NCBI RefSeq assembly: GCF_000691505.1
Contig: NZ_JMIP02000023.1
Coordinates: forward strand, 125,273 to 189,272
From: Halostagnicola sp. A56
Lineage (GTDB): Archaea > Halobacteriota > Halobacteria > Halobacteriales > Natrialbaceae
Direction of reading: 5' to 3'
Length of the DNA stretch: 64,000 nt
Below, piece after piece: positions 8,794 to 15,933 of this stretch; position 1 is the first letter of the stretch; each line of letters begins with the position of its first letter. The notes under the pieces were generated by a model. The model saw only the letters and a list, made by a program, of their open reading frames with translations. It searched no databases and was not told the origin of the DNA. A program made the translations under genes and the position numbers.

Positions 8794-9134
8794 AAACGTA
8801 CGTCAGACAATGATATTCTTTTTGTTAAGTAACTCGAGCGCGCGTGAATTGAGCGCGTTCTGCACTCGGATTCGCTACCCGGACACACGGGGATCTACAG
8901 AGAAAGCAAGGCGAGTGCCTTGGGGTCGTCCGAAAGACGTAGTCTTTCGGGATCAAGCGAACCCTTCGGGTTCGCGGACCTCGCGGGATCTCCGATCCCG
9001 CTTAGTGACGAGACGCCAAGGCGTCTCGAACCACTTGACACCGAGGCGGTTCACTTGCTCGCTACTCCGCTGCACTGATACGGCATACCTATATACACCA
9101 GCCAATAGGAATATCCACTACGAGTAGTGGAAGG
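8794..9134. other. Intergenic region holding a hairpin array
   Basis: No protein gene is convincing here. The first 110 bases are unremarkable, apart from a poly-T/AT promoter-like stretch for the coiled-coil gene (8810-8830). The middle holds the hairpin array annotated separately. The last 60 bases include an AT-rich element (cctatatacacc) that may be the promoter of the small membrane protein at 9135. Confidence 0.6.
8905..9028. repeat. Array of five perfect short hairpins, about 26-base period
   Basis: Five inverted repeats follow one another. Arms are 8907-8912/8917-8922, 8931-8938/8942-8949, 8957-8964/8968-8975, 8983-8990/8994-9001 and 9009-9016/9021-9028. Four have 8-base perfect arms and 3-4-base loops; the first has 6-base arms. 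Centres lie 25.5, 26, 26 and 26.5 bases apart, with 7-base spacers between the 8-base-arm units. Arm sequences all differ, so this is not a copied repeat: the conserved thing is the geometry. All arms pair on either strand, so the array could act as DNA cruciforms or as structured RNA. No protein is supported here. Function unknown. Confidence 0.85.
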
Positions 9135-9356
9135 ATGGACGAGAACACGCAACTATTGGCACTTTCAGTATTCTTCGTGGCGATAGGGTTCTTCGGTTCG
9201 ATTCTACTGGACGGTTGGGCCGGTATTCTACTGGTTGTGATTGCAGTCACGAGTTTTTTCATCGCTTCGACGATTGGTCTGCGATTTCTCGCAACCGCGG
9301 GAATCCCCAGACGAGATACAGTATGCAGGGAGTGCCTCGAGCCCACCGACTCGTAG
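9135..9356 (+). CDS. Small membrane protein, function unknown
   Basis: This 73-residue protein has two predicted membrane helices (about residues 6-25 and 29-50: LLALSVFFVAIGFFGSILL, then a hydrophobic stretch rich in Val/Ile/Phe). A short soluble tail carries two cysteines in CRECLEP. ATG start, with a TATA-like element about 45 bases upstream. No family was recognised. It could bind a metal through the CxxC, but one pair is not enough to claim it. Confidence 0.6.
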   Translation: MDENTQLLALSVFFVAIGFFGSILLDGWAGILLVVIAVTSFFIASTIGLRFLATAGIPRRDTVCRECLEPTDS

Positions 9357-9437
9357 CAGTCTCTCGAAATTCCGTTCAACCCGTTGGACTGACGATCGAG
9401 ATTCACAGGCCAAACTCGAGCCCGCTGTAGACCGAAA

Positions 9438-9857
9438 TCACAGGGACATGAGCACAATAGCGAGCAGTGCAAACCCGATACCCGCCACTTTTCGAGCCGT
9501 GAGCGATTCCTCGAGGAAGACGATACCGATGACGGAACTCAGGGCGATGAAGAGCCCGTAGATGGGGACGACGACGCTGACGGGGCCGAGCTCGAGCGCG
9601 CGGTAGTACGCCAGGAGGCCGACTGCCAGCGTGATTCCCCACCCGGCGATATAGGGCGTCTTCGGATGGTTCAGGTACGGCCGGACCGGAATTTCCCTGT
9701 AGACTAACACGCCGCCGACGAACACGAGCATGACGAAGTTCGAGAGGAAGACGGCCATCGTGCTCGGGATCGACTCCATCGCTATTTTCATCACCGGCGC
9801 GACTAGGCTGTACGCGACGAACGCGACGAACGACAGGGCGAGATAGCGACGAGACAC
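9438..9857 (-). CDS. EamA-type half transporter
   Basis: This 139-residue protein has four predicted membrane helices and corresponds to one EamA (DMT superfamily) repeat. The signature end of the repeat, GPVSVVVPIYGLFIALSSVIG, is followed by EESLTARKVAGIGFALLAI. Full EamA carriers have two such repeats; single-repeat proteins work as dimers, as in the SMR family. It starts with GTG at 9857. The stop of the upstream gene overlaps that start by one base, so the two half-size proteins are co-translated and probably form a heterodimer. Substrate unknown. Confidence 0.85.
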   Translation of the reverse strand: MSRRYLALSFVAFVAYSLVAPVMKIAMESIPSTMAVFLSNFVMLVFVGGVLVYREIPVRPYLNHPKTPYIAGWGITLAVGLLAYYRALELGPVSVVVPIYGLFIALSSVIGIVFLEESLTARKVAGIGFALLAIVLMSL

Positions 9858-10276
9858 TACCGTTCACCCGCGCTCAGGTAGATCGCGACGATCGCACAGG
9901 CGATTCCCGCACCGCGAGTCACCGAGAGCGTCTCGTCCAGAAAGACGATCCCCAGCACGGAGCTCCCGACGATGAACATGCCGTAAATCGGCACAACGAC
10001 GCTGACGGGACCGGCCTCGAGCGCCGACGTGTACGCGAGAATGCCGATCGTGAGGAACAGTCCGCCGACGTAAATATACGCGGCGTCCGGTGAGACCGCG
10101 TAGGACGGGTCGGCGGCGTCCGTCAGGAACAACACGACCGTCGCGATCACGAGAAACACGATCGTTGCGAGAAAGAGCCCCACCGCGGCCGGCACTTCCT
10201 GCGTCGCGATACTCGTGAGCGGGGCGACGGCCGAGTACGCCAAAACGGCGAGGACGACCCACAGCAGATACTCCAT
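9857..10276 (-). CDS. EamA-type half transporter (partner)
   Basis: This is a second 139-residue, four-helix EamA repeat, clearly paralogous to the next gene. It shares GPVSVVVPIYGMFIVGSSVLG and FLDETLSVTRGAGIACAI. Starting at the ATG at 10276 (MEYLLWVVLAVLAYS) gives the same length as its partner. A TTG farther upstream would add 62 polar residues that do not look membrane-like. The pair looks like a gene-duplicated small multidrug or metabolite exporter. Confidence 0.85.
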   Translation of the reverse strand: MEYLLWVVLAVLAYSAVAPLTSIATQEVPAAVGLFLATIVFLVIATVVLFLTDAADPSYAVSPDAAYIYVGGLFLTIGILAYTSALEAGPVSVVVPIYGMFIVGSSVLGIVFLDETLSVTRGAGIACAIVAIYLSAGER

Positions 10277-10463
10277 GTGGTCAGTGGTTTCGGGGGGAGT
10301 ATATCTGTTGTTGCCATCCCGTTCGACTGCCGGTTCGTCGCGGGAGTGCCAACGGGTGGCCCGATCTCGTAACTCGACCGAAATCGTACGTTCTCGAGCG
10401 CGCCGCGGCGAGTACGTCACTCCAGTGTTCACACGGTATCTGGTTCGTGAGCGTAAAACCAAC

Positions 10464-10470
10464 GTTTTAT
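10464..10470 (+). promoter_or_regulatory. TATA-like box of the EVE-like gene
   Basis: The word gttttat, preceded by an A/C-rich BRE-like stretch (aaaccaac), is centred about 30 bases before the ATG at 10497. This is the normal spacing for a leaderless haloarchaeal transcript. Confidence 0.5.
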
Positions 10471-10496
10471 CAGTAATTCCCGTCGTTTATACGGTA

Positions 10497-10970
10497 ATGA
10501 GCTCGAACGTATTTCTCGTGTCGTCCGATTCTGAACCATTTGCGCGAACGGTTCTCTCGGAAGTCGATCTGACCGACTATCCCGACCGCCCCGAGGAGCT
10601 AGCCGAGTCGGAGTCGGCTCGATTCTGGGGCGTCGAAGCGGACTCGAGCGCGGAGACGTACTTCGAGAAAATGGACGAAGGCGATCTCCTGTTGTTCTAT
10701 CGTGAGGGCGAATACGTCGGAACCGGACGCATCGGAACGACGTTCGTGGACGACGAGGAGTGGGCGAGTGCGACCGTCTGGGACGATAGCCCCCGCACGC
10801 TGATCTACACGATCGAAGACTTCACGGCGACATCGGTGCCGAAAGCGGCTGTGAATACGATCTTCGAGTACTCCGACGGTTACAATCCGAACGGCCTGAT
10901 CCGGGTTGCGGACAATCGAGTCGACAACACCCTCGAGGCGATCGAACTCGCAGTCCAGCAGTACGACTAG
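10497..10970 (+). CDS. EVE/PUA-like domain protein
   Basis: This 157-residue soluble protein resembles the EVE branch of the PUA-like fold. The hallmarks are a Trp in the first third (ARFWGVEAD), then MDEGDLLLFYREGEYVGTGRIG, then a second Trp (VWDDSPRTLIYTIEDF). EVE domains bind modified bases in DNA or RNA and often accompany restriction or modification genes. The C-terminal DGYNPNGLIRVADNRVDN region recurs in haloarchaeal EVE proteins. Fifty to ninety bases downstream lies a protein resembling a nucleotide-modification-associated family, on the same strand. Call by fold motif only. Confidence 0.65.
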   Translation: MSSNVFLVSSDSEPFARTVLSEVDLTDYPDRPEELAESESARFWGVEADSSAETYFEKMDEGDLLLFYREGEYVGTGRIGTTFVDDEEWASATVWDDSPRTLIYTIEDFTATSVPKAAVNTIFEYSDGYNPNGLIRVADNRVDNTLEAIELAVQQYD

Positions 10971-11024
10971 GGACGGTCGATTCTGCACCGGCCGACGCTC
11001 TCGGCGATGGCCCCGGTATCATCG

Positions 11025-11032
11025 GATTTATT
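11025..11032 (+). promoter_or_regulatory. TATA-like box of the Nmad3-like gene
   Basis: The word gatttatt is centred about 28 bases before ATG 11057, consistent with a leaderless transcript that starts separately from the EVE-like gene. Confidence 0.45.
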
Positions 11033-11056
11033 CGACTCCCGTTCGCACGTCGATCA

Positions 11057-11875
11057 ATGACTGTCGTCCTCGCCGGGGTCGGCGCCGATACCACGAACCT
11101 CGGCGCCCTCGGGGCGCTTACCGACGACGGGCGCTTCGATTACGTGCCGATTCCCGAAAAAACGCGCCACACGAGCGAATCCGAAACGCTCGGGTCGTGG
11201 CCCCTCCGCACTCGAGACGGCGTCGCGGCCGATCTCGCGAGTACGATCTCGCCGCGGCCGATCGCCGACGGGGAGACGCGAATCTCCGGGGCCGACCTCG
11301 CCGAGTGGCCGCTCCACCGCGATCCAAACTTCGACGCACTGGCCTACGGCGAACACCGGAACGGCTACGTCTCCCGTCTTCGCGCCCTCGAGCCCGGCGA
11401 TGTCGTCGGATTTTACGCCGGGCTCCGTCGACCGGACGGCGACCGGGCACACCGGTATCTTCTCGGCTACTTCACGGTCGATGCGGTCGACGTCCTCGAG
11501 CCGGACGCGTCCGCCGACCGGCGGCGAGCCGTCCTCGAGACTCACTCGGAAAACGCCCACGCGAAGCGGGCGCGCGACGGAGTTCCCTACCTCCCGGATA
11601 AGACGATCGCGCTGATCGACGGCCGCGGACCCGGCGGCTTGTTCGATCGCCACCCGATTCGACTTAGCGAATACTACGTCAAACCCGGCAACGAACGGGC
11701 ACAGTACTACTTGCGCGAGGCGGTCGCGGACGCGTTCGCGGTCACGGCCGGCGGGGAGAACATGATGTACAAGCCGGCCTACCGCTGTTCGATCTCCGGC
11801 GAGTCGTTCCGCGAGCTCGTCGGGATTCCGGGTGAACGCTCGAGCGAACACGGCCACATCGCGGACCACGGGTGA
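11057..11875 (+). CDS. Nmad3-like protein (possible nucleotide-modification-associated)
   Basis: This 272-residue protein begins MTVVLAGVGADTTNLG and has the block FDYVPIPEKTRHTSESETLG. That start, an early glycine-rich segment followed by a YVPIPE motif, resembles the Nmad3 family defined by linkage to base-modification genes. A central LEPGDVVGFYAGLR followed by YLLGYFTVDAVDVL looks like an EVE/PUA-type core. The end has FDRHPIRLSEYYVKPGNERAQYY. No catalytic motif was identified. Its place right after an EVE-like gene supports a nucleic-acid-modification context. Family assignment is tentative; the reading frame itself is solid. Confidence 0.55.
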   Translation: MTVVLAGVGADTTNLGALGALTDDGRFDYVPIPEKTRHTSESETLGSWPLRTRDGVAADLASTISPRPIADGETRISGADLAEWPLHRDPNFDALAYGEHRNGYVSRLRALEPGDVVGFYAGLRRPDGDRAHRYLLGYFTVDAVDVLEPDASADRRRAVLETHSENAHAKRARDGVPYLPDKTIALIDGRGPGGLFDRHPIRLSEYYVKPGNERAQYYLREAVADAFAVTAGGENMMYKPAYRCSISGESFRELVGIPGERSSEHGHIADHG

Positions 11876-11992
11876 GTCGGCGCGTCGCGGATCTCGCGTC
11901 ACCCTTTTCCACCGATCGGAATCCGGGCCGCGCGATCCGGCGACGCGTCGATCGGTCGGTTTCATGATGAAAGCCGACGAACGGACGAGACA

Positions 11993-12535
11993 GTGAGCGA
12001 CGATACGGATTCAGACGACGGAACGAATCGGCGACACGACCGCGTTCGCGTCCACGCCACCCCCGGGTCGGGGAACTCGCTCTCTCATTGGACGAGCGCT
12101 CGGAACCCGCTGCAGGTCGCGATCAATTACCTCGTGATCTGGCTCGTTCGCATCTCTCCGAGCCTGCGGCTCAAGCGCTGGCTGATGCGCCGAATCGGCG
12201 TGCGCGTCGGTGACGGCGTCTCGTGGGGACTCGAGGCGACGCCAGACGTCTTCTGGCCCGAGCTGATCACCGTCGAGGATCGGGCTATCGTCGGCTACGA
12301 CGCGACGATCCTCTGTCACGAGTTTCTCCAGGACGAGTATCGAACCGGCGAGGTCGTTGTGGGCGAGCGGGCGATGATCGGTGCCGGTGCGATCGTCTTG
12401 CCCGGCGTCGAAATCGGCGCCGACGCGCGCGTGGCGGCGAACTCGCTCGTCACTCGAGACGTGGCTCCCGGGGAGACGGTCGCGGGCGTTCCCGCCCGGC
12501 AGATGGGGGGCGACTCGAGCGGCGCCACCGAGTAA
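11993..12535 (+). CDS. Hexapeptide-repeat acyltransferase
   Basis: This 180-residue protein has a C-terminal left-handed beta-helix made of hexapeptide repeats (DRAIVGYDATILCHEF, then VVVGERAMIGAGAIVLPGV and IGADARVAANSLVTRDV), ending AGVPARQMG. This is the maltose/galactoside O-acetyltransferase type that moves acetyl from acetyl-CoA to a sugar or similar acceptor. An amphipathic segment near residues 40-60 (NYLVIWLVRISPSLRLKRW) may touch the membrane. Start is GTG at 11993; the nearby ATGs at 11964 and 11967 run into a stop. Acceptor unknown. Confidence 0.85.
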   Translation: MSDDTDSDDGTNRRHDRVRVHATPGSGNSLSHWTSARNPLQVAINYLVIWLVRISPSLRLKRWLMRRIGVRVGDGVSWGLEATPDVFWPELITVEDRAIVGYDATILCHEFLQDEYRTGEVVVGERAMIGAGAIVLPGVEIGADARVAANSLVTRDVAPGETVAGVPARQMGGDSSGATE

Positions 12536-12612
12536 GAGCGATCGAAGTGCCCTGCTCGAGTAGGGTGCAGATCGCTGGTCGAGTGCGGAGAGTGTAAACT
12601 GGGAGAAGAAAA

Positions 12613-13767
12613 CTACAGCGACGACCACGACGTCCGGGCGCGGTTCCAAGAGGTGATGTCGGCCATCCAGCGGGCGGCGATGAACTTCTTGAGGTTCTTC
12701 GCTGGGAAGCCGCCGAACGTATCGAACGGCAACATTTTGACGTCGTGGGCAACCGCCTCATCACCGACCGAGATGACGGTCCCTTTGTCGTCGTACTCCC
12801 AGGTTTTCAGCGGTCGGTTCTCGATCGCTCGAGGGATGTTCTCGCCGACGACCTCCGCGGCTTGCCAGGCGGCCTGGGCCGTCGGTGGTGCGGGCTGGTC
12901 GCCCTGGTCGATGATGGCCGAGTCGCCGATCGCGAAGACGCGCTCGTCGGAGGTCTGGAAGTTCGCCTCGGTGGTGACGCGGTTGTGCTCGTTATCGAGG
13001 TTGGTGTCGTCGAGCGCGTCTCGGCCGGTGATACCGCCGGTCCAGACGAAGGTGTCGAACTCGAGGGGCTCGCCCTCGTCGAAATGGATGACGCCGTCTT
13101 CGGCTTCGGTGATCGGGTCGTCGGTGTGGATCTCGACGCCGGCGTCCTCGAGGAGGTCGCGCAGGGCCTGCTGGATCTCCGGATCGTTGCCGGGGAAGAT
13201 CTCCTCGAGCGCCTCGACGAGGTGGATGTCGATCGGCGCGCGGTGGATGTCGCGGAACTCGGCGATTTCGCCCGCCGTCTGGATTCCCGACAGTCCCGCG
13301 CCGCCGACGACGATTTGTGCGGGTTCGCCGCGAGTCGCTTCCTCGCTGGCGGTCTTGATCGATTCGTGGATCTCGAGTGCGTCGTCGAGGCTCTTGAGAG
13401 TCAGCGAGTGCTCGTCGAGGCCCGGAATGCCGTAGTAGGCGGTCTGGCTGCCCAGACCAACCATCAGGTAGTCGTACTCGATCTCCTCGCCCTCCGCGAG
13501 CGAGACGAGTCGGTCGTCGGTGTCGATGCCGGTGACTTCGTCCTGAATGAACTGCGTCGAGCGATCGGCGATCTCGCCGACCGGAATCGTGATGTCGGAT
13601 CGAACGTTCGGATCGCGAATCACGCGGTGGGCTTCGTGGAGAACGAGGTGGTAGTTGACGTCGGCGATCCACGTGAGCGACGCGTCGGCATCGAGTTCCG
13701 ACTGGAGTTTCTTGACGGCGCCGGCGCCGGCGTAGCCAGCACCGAGTACGACTACATTGTCAGTCAT
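12613..13767 (-). CDS. NDH-2-like NAD(P)/FAD-dependent dehydrogenase
   Basis: This 384-residue type II NADH dehydrogenase-like flavoprotein has an N-terminal FAD-binding Rossmann motif (VVLGAGYAGAGAVKKLQ), a second dinucleotide-binding motif (VVGGAGLSGIQTAGEIAEF) and a C-terminal FAD contact (VFAIGDSAIIDQGDQPAPPTAQ). These enzymes pass electrons from NADH to quinone at the inner membrane face without pumping protons. The ATG at 13767 is used because the upstream extension is not family-like. It is single and convergent with the acyltransferase gene. Confidence 0.9.
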   Translation of the reverse strand: MTDNVVVLGAGYAGAGAVKKLQSELDADASLTWIADVNYHLVLHEAHRVIRDPNVRSDITIPVGEIADRSTQFIQDEVTGIDTDDRLVSLAEGEEIEYDYLMVGLGSQTAYYGIPGLDEHSLTLKSLDDALEIHESIKTASEEATRGEPAQIVVGGAGLSGIQTAGEIAEFRDIHRAPIDIHLVEALEEIFPGNDPEIQQALRDLLEDAGVEIHTDDPITEAEDGVIHFDEGEPLEFDTFVWTGGITGRDALDDTNLDNEHNRVTTEANFQTSDERVFAIGDSAIIDQGDQPAPPTAQAAWQAAEVVGENIPRAIENRPLKTWEYDDKGTVISVGDEAVAHDVKMLPFDTFGGFPAKNLKKFIAARWMADITSWNRARTSWSSL

Positions 13768-13924
13768 ACTCAGTAGTGGTGTGTACACCGATACAAAGGT
13801 GTTGAAACACACACTACCGTGTTTGGTGTTAACGCACGAGACTCTCGAACGACCGTCTGCCCCGGATGTGCTTCCGAACTGCACTCTTGAGCCTCAATAG
13901 CACCAGACACACGCCGGCGGGAGA

Positions 13925-14845
13925 TCAGAGTATCCGCTTGCCGAACGCGCTCGCGGTCAGTTCGGCGGCCAGCGTCGCCGTCTCGTTCGCCTCGTCGAGG
14001 ATTGGATTTACCTCGACGACGTCCATCGACCGGAGGACGCCCGTTTCGGCGTGACGGGTCGAGACGGCCTCGAGCGCCGAGTGCGCTTCGCGGTACGTGA
14101 CCCCGCCACGGACGGGCGTGCCGACGCCGGGGGCGGTTTTTGGATCGAGCCAGTCCAAGTCGAGACTTACGTGGATGCCGTCGGTTCCGGTCGTCGCGAC
14201 GTCGAGAGCCTCCTCGACGACGGTTGTGATCCCCCGAGAGTCGATGTCGGACATGGTAAACGACGTGATGTCGCTCTCTCGAATGCGTTCGCGCTCCCGG
14301 TCGTCGATGCTCCGAAGGCCGACGTACGCGACCGACTCCTCGCGGACGCGGGGCGCGCGGGCCCAGTCCATCTCGTCGAAGGTGCCGCGCCCGAGCGCCG
14401 CACCGAGTGGCATCCCGTGAACGTTTCCGCTCGGCGACGTTTCGGGGGTGTTGAGGTCCGCGTGGGCGTCGAACCAGACGACGCCCAGGTCGGCGTCACG
14501 AGCCGAGCCGTTCATCGAGCCGATTGCAATCGAGTGGTCGCCGCCGAGGACGAGCGGAAAGACGTCCTCCCGAATCGTCTCGTCGACTTCGCGAGCGAGC
14601 CGTCTCGAGACGTCTTCGATCTCACGCAGGAACTTCGCGTCTCCCTGATCGGGTTGGTCCGCCTCCGGATCCCGTTCCTCCGCGCGCGGCATCTGCAGAT
14701 CCCCGGCGTCAGTCACCGCGAGGCCGGCGCTCTCGAGTCGCTCGGCGATGCCGGCGTACCTGATCGCCGACGGGCCCATGTCGACGCCGCGACGGTTCGC
14801 CCCGTAGTCCATCGGCGCACCGATAATGCGAACTGTCCGGTCCAT
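13925..14845 (-). CDS. Arginase
   Basis: This 306-residue ureohydrolase splits arginine to ornithine and urea. The dimanganese ligands are present: His104 (GGDHS), Asp126/His128/Asp130 (WFDAHADLN) and Asp229/Asp231 (SLDLDWLD). The N-terminal GAPMDYGANRRGVDMGP and the NVHGMPL loop favour arginase over agmatinase. It is transcribed away from the DtxR-type regulator, with about 90 bases between starts. Substrate choice between arginine and a close analogue is by similarity. Confidence 0.9.
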   Translation of the reverse strand: MDRTVRIIGAPMDYGANRRGVDMGPSAIRYAGIAERLESAGLAVTDAGDLQMPRAEERDPEADQPDQGDAKFLREIEDVSRRLAREVDETIREDVFPLVLGGDHSIAIGSMNGSARDADLGVVWFDAHADLNTPETSPSGNVHGMPLGAALGRGTFDEMDWARAPRVREESVAYVGLRSIDDRERERIRESDITSFTMSDIDSRGITTVVEEALDVATTGTDGIHVSLDLDWLDPKTAPGVGTPVRGGVTYREAHSALEAVSTRHAETGVLRSMDVVEVNPILDEANETATLAAELTASAFGKRIL

Positions 14846-14903
14846 ACTCGAGCGTGTACTGCCAGTCGTTTGGTGGTGTCGATCGGCGGAGAACGGCTGT
14901 CGA

Positions 14904-14933
14904 CAGGTTTAGGGTTAGACGCCTCTAAACCTG
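14904..14933. promoter_or_regulatory. Inverted repeat, likely operator of the DtxR-type regulator
   Basis: Perfect 9-base arms caggtttag (14904-14912) and ctaaacctg (14925-14933) flank a 12-base centre. The right arm ends 4 bases before the regulator's first ATG at 14938. Metal-dependent DtxR/SirR-type repressors bind such dyads and often repress their own gene. Its position in the start region of a leaderless gene would block transcription directly. Confidence 0.65.
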
Positions 14934-14937
14934 AGAC

Positions 14938-15618
14938 ATGATGCTGAGCGACGTGATGGAAGACTACCTCAAAGCCATCTACCAGCTTCAGCGCGATCAG
15001 GACGATCGCATCAAAACGTCCGAGATCGCGTCCGAACTCGACGTCACGTCGCCGACGGTGACGAGCATGCTCGAGAAACTCGAGGAGCGCGGGCTCGTCG
15101 ATCGCGAGAAGTATCGCGGCGTCACCCTGACAGCCGAGGGTCAGACGGTCGCACTCGAGGTCGTTCGCCACCACAGGCTCCTCGAGTCGTACCTGACCGA
15201 ACACCTCGATTACGACTGGTCGGAGGTCCACGCCGAGGCGGACCGACTCGAACACCACATCAGCGAGGCTTTCGAGCGTCGGGTCGCGGCCGCACTCGAC
15301 GAACCCGACGTGGATCCCCACGGCTCTCCGATTCCGGGTGCTGACCTCGAGCCGCCGGCGGCGCCCGAGGGAGACGCTGTCTCCGAGTTCGACCGGGGCG
15401 ATGTCGTCGTCGTCGAGGAAGTCGCGGACCGTGACCCTGACATCCTCTCGTATCTCGCGGATCGCGGCGTCGAACCCGGCGTCGAACTCGAGATTCTCGA
15501 AGTCGCTCCCTTCGGAATGGTGACCGCACGCGCCGAGGGTCACGACGAGACGGTGTCGCTTCCCGAGGGCGTCGCTCACCACGTTCGCGTCGCTCCCCTC
15601 CCCGGCATCGAGCCGTAG
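14938..15618 (+). CDS. DtxR-family metal-dependent regulator with FeoA domain
   Basis: This 226-residue protein has an N-terminal winged helix (MEDYLKAIYQLQ to SPTVTSMLEKLEERGLV), then the DtxR metal-binding/dimerisation domain with the conserved HHRLLESYL and EADRLEHHISEAFERR. It ends in a FeoA/SH3-like domain (DRGVEPGVELEILEVAPFGMVTARAEG). This is the SirR/TroR/Idr type that represses iron or manganese uptake genes when metal is plentiful. A dyad sits right at its start (14904-14933), suggesting autoregulation. The second of two adjacent ATGs (14941) could also be used. Confidence 0.93.
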   Translation: MMLSDVMEDYLKAIYQLQRDQDDRIKTSEIASELDVTSPTVTSMLEKLEERGLVDREKYRGVTLTAEGQTVALEVVRHHRLLESYLTEHLDYDWSEVHAEADRLEHHISEAFERRVAAALDEPDVDPHGSPIPGADLEPPAAPEGDAVSEFDRGDVVVVEEVADRDPDILSYLADRGVEPGVELEILEVAPFGMVTARAEGHDETVSLPEGVAHHVRVAPLPGIEP

Positions 15619-15742
15619 CGTCCGCTGTCGACTCCTCCCAAAGAAAGGAAACGCCTTACTACTCACGGAAACCACAACGAAACGGAGACGAACGCCCGGC
15701 TCACCCGCCGGGTTTAAGGAAATCAATTACGTAAGATTCCAT
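15619..15742. other. Intergenic, terminator-like hairpin
   Basis: A small GC hairpin (cccggctcacccgccggg near 15693-15710, imperfect) lies 75 bases after the regulator stop. It is not followed by a clear T tract on the + strand. AT-richer DNA follows and holds the probable promoter of the HTH remnant. Confidence 0.35.
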
Positions 15743-15799
15743 ATGTCATCAATCGAACTCACTCCGAGCCAGAAGAAAATACTTCGGAATCGAGGCTGA
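15743..15799 (+). pseudogene. HTH regulator, 18-residue N-terminal remnant
   Basis: ATG 15743 begins MSSIELTPSQKKILRNRG and then stops. The first 15 residues match the start of a common haloarchaeal HTH-plus-CBS-domain regulator, whose next residues form the helix-turn-helix. Everything after residue 15 is lost. Upstream AT-rich DNA looks like the original promoter. The identification rests on only 15 residues, so it is tentative. Confidence 0.5.
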
Positions 15800-15845
15800 A
15801 GGAGAAAAAAAGCCCTTCTCCCAAGAATTTTCTCCTCGGCGTGGA

Positions 15846-15930
15846 ATGAAAGCAGCGACGTAGTTCCTCCGGGAGCTCAAAGGGAAACATCGCGTCGCAG
15901 ACACGGAATTCCCCGTCGGTGGGGTGAACT
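15846..15930 (+). pseudogene. Possible transposase remnant
   Basis: A short stretch reads MKAAT, stop, then FLRELKGKHRVADTEFPVGG. It recalls the FLRE(L/V)..KH.V.D..FLVDG block of haloarchaeal DDE transposases (IS6-like). It has an internal TAG and no remaining ends. It sits between the HTH remnant and the permease stop, and may mark the insertion that destroyed the HTH gene. Weak evidence. Confidence 0.3.
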
Positions 15931-15933
15931 CAT

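Noticed and set aside
8878..9080. CRISPR array
   Set aside because: The hairpin units have different sequences, with no conserved repeat and no spacer of 30-40 bases; no cas genes are near.
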